A stretch of 10,897 nt of DNA from assembly GCA_002311455.1 (NCBI GenBank), contig DCAJ01000117.1:65930-76826 (forward strand). The letters run 5' to 3'. Positions within the stretch are counted from its first letter, which is position 1, and the number at the start of each line of letters is the position of its first letter. Positions 5,944-10,897 of the stretch are shown piece by piece. Made by a program: the position numbers and the translations under genes. Below the pieces are notes generated by a model. The model did no database searches. It saw only the letters and a list, made by a program, of their open reading frames with translations, and was not told the origin of the DNA. Source of the stretch: Anaerolineales bacterium UBA1136. GTDB taxonomy: Bacteria > Chloroflexota > Anaerolineae > Anaerolineales > UBA11657.

Positions 5944-7530
5944 TTAGATTGTAGGTGGGATACCAAATCCACCACCACCTGGAGTGTGTATACTTATTAT
6001 GTCACCAGGCCTTACATTTATGCTAGTTTTTCCAGATAAAACTTTTTCTACTTCATCACGAATCAGATAGTTACAGCCTAGCATACCAGAATCACCACCA
6101 TCTAACCCATACGGCGCAAATATTCTTCGATCCGACAGTATCGTAACTTGAGCCTCAGTTAATACCTCTATCTCCCTTATAATACCGTCCCCACCTCGAT
6201 ACAATCCGGCCCCACCTGATCCACGCCTCACCTCATAACGTCGCACGCGCAAAGGATAAGCGTATTCTAACGCTTCTATTGGAGTGTTAAGAGTGTTGGT
6301 CATGTGTGTATGGATAGCATCAGCACCATCCCTATTGGGACATGCACCCATCCCGCCTCCAATGGTCTCGTAATAAGCAAAAGGAATTGGAGTCCCAGTC
6401 CTTAAATCTACGCCACCTATAGTCAGATTATTCATAGTTCCCTGACTTGCAGCTGGCACTCTGTCTGGACATGCCTGTGATAATGCTCCTAAAAGTACGT
6501 CAGTTATTCGTTGTGATGTTTCAACATTGCCTCCAGCCACTGCAGCAGGCATACTAGCATTCACGACAGTTCCCTCCGGTGTAATTACATCTATAGGAAG
6601 TAAGCAACCACTATTTGTAGGAATGTCAGCTTCAACGAGACTTCGGAAGACGTACATAGTAGCTGCTAAAGTTATGGCTCTAGTAGCATTTATGCTACCA
6701 GCCACCTGCCGAGATGTGCCAGAAAAATCCACTAACACTGTATCGCTCTTGATGGTCACAGATACCTGAATCTCAACTTTATCAGTGGTAACACCATCAT
6801 CATCCATTACATCACTGAAACGATATACACCGTTAGGCAATGAAGCTATCAACTGACGCGTGATGCGCTCAGAATATTCAATTAGACGTTGCATAGCAGC
6901 AGTTAAATCATCGGCACTATAGCGTGATATCAATTCTGCTATTCTGTCCACACCCTTCATATTCGCTGCTATTTGAGCACGAATGTCACCAGCACGCTCT
7001 TCAGGAGTACGCACATTTGCGAGCAACAATTCCAGTAATGCATCATTAGTCTTGCCTTGTACTACTAACTTGATTGGTGGAATTATCACACCCTCCTGAT
7101 ATAGTTCAGTTGAAATAGGCATTGATCCAGGTGACATTCCCCCAATATCAGAGTGATGTGCTCTATTTACAGCTAGAGCAAATAATTTCCCGGAATAGAA
7201 AATCGGAGTTATTAACGTAATATCTGGTAAATGAGTGCCACCCAGGAAGGGATCATTCATCATAACCACATCGCCTGGCAAGAATTTTATTCTACGCATA
7301 CATGACTCTACGGATAACGGCATAGCTCCTAAATGTACAGGTATGTGCGACGCCTGGGCCACCATGTTGCCTTGAAAATCAAATAATGCACAAGAGAAAT
7401 CTCGTCTCTCCTTAATATTTGGTGAATAGGAACTGTAACGTAATGTAACCCCCATTTCCTCTGCAATAGAGTCTAGAAGATGCCGAAAAATCTCTAGCTG
7501 AACTGCATCCGGAATTACGTGTTTACTCAT
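5944..7530 (-). CDS. hyuB: Hydantoinase B/oxoprolinase family protein (HyuB)
   Basis: The 528-residue product is a full-length HyuB-type subunit. Together with HyuA it forms ATP-dependent cyclic-amide hydrolases (N-methylhydantoinase, 5-oxoprolinase) or, in relatives, acetone and acetophenone carboxylases. Diagnostic stretches are RYSSYSPNIKERRDFSCALFD starting at residue 31, ASHIPVHLGAMP (60-71), NDPFLGGTHLPD (92-103), AHHSDIGGMSPGSMP (124-138), the LYQEGVIIPP loop, and the glycine-rich C-terminal stretches GGSGGAGLYRGGDG and PGGGGFG. The conserved His and Asp residues in the 92-128 region are the likely metal/active-site set. The ATG at 7530 overlaps the end of hyuA as ATGAGTAA (8 nt), with a GAGG about 8 nt upstream inside hyuA, so the two are translationally coupled and likely form one enzyme. 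Substrate is not determinable from sequence. Confidence 0.94.
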   Translation of the reverse strand: MSKHVIPDAVQLEIFRHLLDSIAEEMGVTLRYSSYSPNIKERRDFSCALFDFQGNMVAQASHIPVHLGAMPLSVESCMRRIKFLPGDVVMMNDPFLGGTHLPDITLITPIFYSGKLFALAVNRAHHSDIGGMSPGSMPISTELYQEGVIIPPIKLVVQGKTNDALLELLLANVRTPEERAGDIRAQIAANMKGVDRIAELISRYSADDLTAAMQRLIEYSERITRQLIASLPNGVYRFSDVMDDDGVTTDKVEIQVSVTIKSDTVLVDFSGTSRQVAGSINATRAITLAATMYVFRSLVEADIPTNSGCLLPIDVITPEGTVVNASMPAAVAGGNVETSQRITDVLLGALSQACPDRVPAASQGTMNNLTIGGVDLRTGTPIPFAYYETIGGGMGACPNRDGADAIHTHMTNTLNTPIEALEYAYPLRVRRYEVRRGSGGAGLYRGGDGIIREIEVLTEAQVTILSDRRIFAPYGLDGGDSGMLGCNYLIRDEVEKVLSGKTSINVRPGDIISIHTPGGGGFGIPPTI

Positions 7531-9583
7531 ACAATGCTACCTCACCGTTATCTGGAGTTCCGACATCAAGCACCAAGTTGTACCATGAGTCGACCACTGC
7601 ACGATCCTCATACGATATCAATACGGTAGTGTCACTATAGACAATCAGTCCCGGACCAACAATCACATGGCCCGGCTCTAGCAAGTCACCAGAGTAAATG
7701 TTAGCATTAATGATCTCGCCAGACAGCAGGATAGGGCCATTTCCGACATGAGCCGAAGACAGATCAGTAGTACTTGATTCAGTTTTCGGAATGGGCACTG
7801 CACTCACTAATCCAATACAGCGCAAACGCAGATTGACTATCTCTAGCGGAGCATCATAATCGCTGTGTCCATATGCCTGCAAGTGCGCCCGATGAAAATC
7901 GGACTGATAATCTTGGGTCAGTGGAACATTCAATTCGTAAGACTGACCACGATAGCGCACGTCCAATGTAGTCTGCAAGCAAATATTGTCTTCTGAAATT
8001 ATCTCTGTTTCCATATCTTTTTGAGCGCGGATCACCATAATCTTAATCCTGCGTAACAATTCACTATAGGAAGTATCACCAGGTAGCATAATAGTACGCA
8101 CATAATCTTTTATAACATCCGCACCTATCATACCTAGAGCTGACATAGTGGATGCTCCACGCGGAACAACCGCTTGTCGAATCCTCAGGGCCCTTGCCAA
8201 TTCACACACATGTAAGCCTCCTGCACCGCCAAAAGCAACAAGTGTAAAGTCCCGTGGGTCATAACCGCGCTGCACGGAAATCAAGCGAAGCGCACGCTCC
8301 ATATGAGCGTTAGTTACCTGAATAATACCCAATGCGGCAGTCTGTGCAATTGTAAACTCGCTCGACTGATCTAACTTAGCCTGTTTGCCAAGTTGGGTCA
8401 GTACATCATGTGCTAGCGTCTCGTCAACCTTCATTTTTCCACCCAAAAACTGTTCTGGAAGAATGCGGCCTAAAACTAAATTAGCATCAGTTACAGTTGG
8501 ATGATTGCCACCTAATCCATAACATGCCGGTCCAGGATTAGCACCAGCACTCATTGGGCCTACTTTAAGTGCTCCGCCAACATCTACGTATGCTATGGAG
8601 CCACCACCTGCACCTACAGCATGGATATCTATCATAGGTAGACGGATCGGGATACCGCCAACAACACTCTCTGTAGTTAGCTTAGTGTCACCCGGAAGTA
8701 AGGATACGTCTGTAGACGTACCACCCATATCCAAGGTAATAATTTGATCAATACCAGACATTTGTGAAACACATAAAGCCCCAACGACACCTCCAGCAGG
8801 ACCAGAAAAAATTGAGTTCACTCCCATGATACGTGCCTCGCTAGCACTGATAGTACCCCCATTCGACTGCATTACACGAAACCTTTTCACATCATCTGGT
8901 AATTTATCGCCCAATCTACCAATGTACTCATCCAAGATTGGAGTGACATAAGCATTGACTAGAGTTGTAGATGCACGTTCAAATTCTCTAAATTCGGGGG
9001 CAACTTCAGTCGAGATAGACACGAAGAAGCCTGCATTTCGGAGTTCTTCGGCAATAATCTGTTCATGTTTAGGATAGTTAAATGAAAAAAGCAAACTAAC
9101 CGCCACAGATCTGACTTTATTTTGTCTCAATTCATAGATTAGATTCGGAATTTCATCTACAGCTAAAGATTCTAATATATCACCTCCAGACGCAATGCGT
9201 TCACTAATTTCAAAACATCTATCATCATCCAACAAAGATACAGAATTATCTGTGCAAAAGCCGTAGATCATTGTCCTAGCTTGTCTACCAATTTTTAATA
9301 CATCCTTAAAGCCTCGAGTGGTAATTAGAGCACACCTAGCACCTTTACGCTCTATAAGTGTGTTGGTAGCTACTGTAGAGCCATGCACTAACACAGCTTG
9401 CTTATTGTCAGACCCAATAGAAGATAATATTTTATCTATACCATCAAGCACCGCTTGCTCAGGAGCTAATGGCGTAGACAGTAGTTTGAAAGACTTGACG
9501 AAACATTCCACCTCATCAAAGATCACAAAATCCGTGAAGGTTCCGCCAATATCAACACCAATTCGTATTCTATGTTCCTGCAT
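7523..9583 (-). CDS. hyuA: Hydantoinase A/oxoprolinase family protein (HyuA)
   Basis: The 686-residue product is the ATP-binding partner of HyuB, with an actin/ASKHA-like nucleotide fold. It starts with the phosphate-binding GVDIGGTFTDFV (9-20), then HGSTVATNTLIERKGA (67-82), MQSNGGTISASEA (238-250), SGPAGGVVGA (260-269) and the second phosphate loop TLDMGGTSTDVSL (283-295). Length is normal for the family. In the family, ATP is thought to activate the cyclic amide (or carbonyl) for attack within the HyuA/HyuB complex. No Shine-Dalgarno lies before the ATG at 9583, but a TATAGT hexamer ends 8 nt upstream, so the mRNA may begin at or next to the start codon. It heads the operon hyuA-hyuB-membrane protein and is divergent from rimO. 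No separate hydantoin racemase, carbamoylase or acetone carboxylase gamma gene is visible, so the exact reaction stays open. Confidence 0.94.
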   Translation of the reverse strand: MQEHRIRIGVDIGGTFTDFVIFDEVECFVKSFKLLSTPLAPEQAVLDGIDKILSSIGSDNKQAVLVHGSTVATNTLIERKGARCALITTRGFKDVLKIGRQARTMIYGFCTDNSVSLLDDDRCFEISERIASGGDILESLAVDEIPNLIYELRQNKVRSVAVSLLFSFNYPKHEQIIAEELRNAGFFVSISTEVAPEFREFERASTTLVNAYVTPILDEYIGRLGDKLPDDVKRFRVMQSNGGTISASEARIMGVNSIFSGPAGGVVGALCVSQMSGIDQIITLDMGGTSTDVSLLPGDTKLTTESVVGGIPIRLPMIDIHAVGAGGGSIAYVDVGGALKVGPMSAGANPGPACYGLGGNHPTVTDANLVLGRILPEQFLGGKMKVDETLAHDVLTQLGKQAKLDQSSEFTIAQTAALGIIQVTNAHMERALRLISVQRGYDPRDFTLVAFGGAGGLHVCELARALRIRQAVVPRGASTMSALGMIGADVIKDYVRTIMLPGDTSYSELLRRIKIMVIRAQKDMETEIISEDNICLQTTLDVRYRGQSYELNVPLTQDYQSDFHRAHLQAYGHSDYDAPLEIVNLRLRCIGLVSAVPIPKTESSTTDLSSAHVGNGPILLSGEIINANIYSGDLLEPGHVIVGPGLIVYSDTTVLISYEDRAVVDSWYNLVLDVGTPDNGEVALYE

Positions 9584-9590
9584 AATCCAT

Positions 9591-9596
9591 ACTATA
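9591..9596 (-). promoter_or_regulatory. Candidate -10 element of the hyuA operon
   Basis: The minus strand reads TATAGT, five of six bases of the -10 consensus, with 7 nt (ATGGATT) between it and the hyuA ATG. Transcription would start almost exactly at the ATG, implying a leaderless message, consistent with the missing Shine-Dalgarno. The -35 at 16-18 nt spacing is poor (around TGGGCG), so the call is tentative. Confidence 0.35.
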
Positions 9597-9627
9597 TCTT
9601 ATTCAACAATTATCGCCCAGACTCTGT

Positions 9628-9657
9628 TTGACAACATGTTCTACTGAGTGGGATAAT
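9628..9657 (+). promoter_or_regulatory. Sigma-70-type promoter of rimO
   Basis: A consensus TTGACA (9628-9633) is followed after 18 nt by GATAAT (9652-9657, five of six). The expected start site is about 9664-9666, directly before the rimO GTG at 9667, so the mRNA would be leaderless or carry one to three bases. An 8-bp palindrome AACATGTT sits in the spacer at 9633-9640. Confidence 0.65.
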
Positions 9658-9668
9658 CTTCACTCAGT
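9643..9668. promoter_or_regulatory. Inverted repeat ACTGAGTG-N10-CACTCAGT over the rimO promoter, candidate operator
   Basis: Perfect 8-bp arms (9643-9650 and 9661-9668) flank a 10-nt centre that contains the -10 box. The right arm covers the expected transcription start and the first two bases of the GTG start codon. A protein bound here would block RNA polymerase, so autorepression or metabolic repression of rimO is plausible. If transcripts come from farther upstream, the same repeat would fold the start codon into a hairpin. The binding protein is unknown. Confidence 0.5.
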
Positions 9669-10897
9669 GAAAAACTCAAAATACTTCTATTTACATTCCC
9701 TGGGATGTGCCAAAAACACAGTGGATAGTAGAAGCATGGCACAACTTCTGGATGAGACTGGATACCAATGTACAGACCAACCAGAAGATGCCCAACTACT
9801 GATTGTTAACACATGTGGCTTTATTGGTCCAGCGCGGGCGGAGTCTATGCAAGTGCTGCACGAGTTGGCAGCAAGCAAAACTGCTGAACAACAGCTTATA
9901 GCTGCAGGTTGTCTGTCGCAACGCTACGGCTCTGAGATAGTCAGAGAAGTTCCTGGCATTGACGGAGTTATTGGTACTCGAAGATGGATGGATATAGTAG
10001 ACGTAATAGAAAAAATGCAAAGTCGCAAGAGTGGCCAGCCTCTTTATCATATACCTGAAGTTCCAACAGTGGGCCGAGATGAAAAAGGTGTGCTACGGGT
10101 AGCAGTGGAAGGGAGCAGCGCTTACCTAAAAATTGCGGATGGCTGTCGTCGCCCATGTGCATTCTGTGCCATACCTCTAATTAAGGGTACCCACGTAAGC
10201 CGCCAACTAGAGCACATAATTGCTGAAACACGGCACCTACAATCCATGGGAGTACAGGAGATAGTCCTGATTTCACAGGATACCACTGACTATGGACATG
10301 ACATAGGAATAAAAAACGGATTGGCACAACTCCTAAAAAAGATGGTTGCAAGCGTCCCTGACATACCGTGGATACGTATCATGTACGCATACCCAGGTCA
10401 TGTCACTGACGAACTCATAGAGACCATGGCATCCTACCCGCAAATTGTTCCATATTTGGACATGCCGTTACAGCATGGTCACCGCAAGACCCTGCTTAGA
10501 ATGAAGCGACCGGCAAACTTGGACTGGGTATACAGCACAATAGATAAGATGAGAGAAGCTATGCCTGGTCTTGCAATCCGCACCACATTCATAGTGGGAT
10601 ACCCTGGCGAGACTGAGGAAGAGTTTGGAGCATTACTTCACTTCGTTGAAGATCTGAAGTTTGATCGATTAGGAGCTTTTCAGTTTTCTTTCGAGCAAGA
10701 GACTACCAGCGCCCCACTGGGCGATCCAATTCCCCAAGAAATAAAGGAAGATAGATTCGAAAAACTAATGCAACTCCAACAGAGTATATCTTTACAAAAA
10801 AATCAACTGTTCTTAGGTCAAACACTCGACGTGTTGGTAGAAGGAAACGAAGGTGGAATAAGTGTGGGCAGAAGCTACCGAGATGCCCCAGAAATAG
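9667..10897 (+). CDS. rimO: Ribosomal protein uS12 methylthiotransferase RimO, cut by right edge
   Basis: RimO is a radical-SAM enzyme that adds a methylthio group to the conserved aspartate of ribosomal protein uS12. The 410 codons present include the N-terminal MTTase domain with cluster cysteines Cys14 (HSLGCAKNTVDS), Cys50 (NTCGFI) and Cys82 (AAGC). The radical-SAM motif CRRPCAFC follows (Cys160, 164, 167), with AIPLIKG after it. Further on are YLDMPLQHG, MKRP, RTTFIVGYPGETEEEF and GAFQFSFEQETTSAP, then the start of the TRAM domain (GQTLDVLVEG). The SLGC-KN-VDS and MPLQH/KRP pattern separates RimO from the tRNA enzymes MiaB and MtaB. About 30-40 C-terminal residues are missing. GTG at 9667 is the only start that keeps Cys14 and the usual short N-terminus; no Shine-Dalgarno precedes it, matching the leaderless promoter call. 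Confidence 0.94.
   Translation, partial: MKNSKYFYLHSLGCAKNTVDSRSMAQLLDETGYQCTDQPEDAQLLIVNTCGFIGPARAESMQVLHELAASKTAEQQLIAAGCLSQRYGSEIVREVPGIDGVIGTRRWMDIVDVIEKMQSRKSGQPLYHIPEVPTVGRDEKGVLRVAVEGSSAYLKIADGCRRPCAFCAIPLIKGTHVSRQLEHIIAETRHLQSMGVQEIVLISQDTTDYGHDIGIKNGLAQLLKKMVASVPDIPWIRIMYAYPGHVTDELIETMASYPQIVPYLDMPLQHGHRKTLLRMKRPANLDWVYSTIDKMREAMPGLAIRTTFIVGYPGETEEEFGALLHFVEDLKFDRLGAFQFSFEQETTSAPLGDPIPQEIKEDRFEKLMQLQQSISLQKNQLFLGQTLDVLVEGNEGGISVGRSYRDAPEI

Noticed and set aside
9633..9640. AACATGTT palindrome in the rimO promoter as an SOS (LexA) box
   Set aside because: The LexA boxes I know of in Gram-positive-type bacteria have GAAC and GTTC separated by four bases; here only two bases separate AAC and GTT, so the match fails.
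9318..9647. Plus-strand 109-residue frame overlapping the hyuA 5' end and the intergenic region
   Set aside because: Mostly antisense to the HyuA nucleotide-binding domain; it ends just before rimO in another frame and shows no family features.
9687..10162. Three minus-strand frames of 63-84 residues antisense to rimO
   Set aside because: They lie entirely opposite the conserved RimO frame, overlap each other in different frames, and show no recognisable domain.
1..10897. Mobile element, CRISPR, tRNA or defence system
   Set aside because: No transposase or integrase, no regularly spaced direct repeats, no cloverleaf-like stretch in the gaps, and all coding space is taken by recognisable metabolic, repair and modification genes.

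Overview
The window reads as chromosomal DNA of a free-living bacterium with moderately AT-rich sequence, ordinary bacterial gene spacing, and both Shine-Dalgarno and apparently leaderless starts. The gene mix is an acyl-CoA carboxylase, a divergent enoyl-CoA hydratase homologue, an aldo/keto reductase, a HyuA/HyuB pair, a DUF2723 membrane protein with a C-terminal soluble module, and family 5 uracil-DNA glycosylase. That mix would fit Chloroflexota, for example the SAR202/Dehalococcoidia-type heterotrophs. This is an inference from gene families only; no rRNA or other phylogenetic marker beyond a partial rimO is present.

Left part (1-3166). A 5' portion of an acyl-CoA carboxylase carboxyltransferase subunit (minus strand) runs off the left edge. 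Upstream of it on the same strand, 200 bp away, lies an enoyl-CoA hydratase/isomerase-family gene of the ECHDC3 type that lacks both classical catalytic glutamates. A 241-bp AT-rich divergent region with an extended -10 promoter and inverted repeats separates it from an aldo/keto reductase on the plus strand. The carboxylase and hydratase homologue suggest acyl-CoA (propionate or branched-chain) metabolism.

Middle (3167-9583). Convergent to the reductase is a family 5 (UDGb-type) uracil-DNA glycosylase on the minus strand. Upstream of it, past a weak terminator, is a minus-strand operon transcribed as hyuA, then hyuB, then a large DUF2723-type membrane protein. hyuA and hyuB overlap by 8 nt. 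hyuB is followed by the membrane gene after 19 nt, or overlaps it if a GTG start is used. HyuA and HyuB together form an ATP-dependent cyclic-amide hydrolase (hydantoinase/5-oxoprolinase) or a related ketone carboxylase; the substrate cannot be read from the sequence.

Right part (9584-10897). An 83-bp divergent region separates hyuA from rimO, the methylthiotransferase of ribosomal protein uS12, which is cut by the right edge after 410 codons. The rimO promoter (TTGACA, 18-nt spacer, GATAAT) ends only 9 nt before the GTG start, implying a leaderless mRNA. A perfect 8-bp inverted repeat brackets the -10 box and reaches into the start codon, which looks like an operator.

I see no mobile element, CRISPR array, tRNA, rRNA, prophage or defence gene. 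No intergenic gap exceeds about 245 bp. Nothing here amounts to a clearly new multi-gene system. The most notable signals are the rimO operator/leaderless arrangement, the hydratase homologue without catalytic glutamates, and the membrane protein attached to the hyuAB operon.
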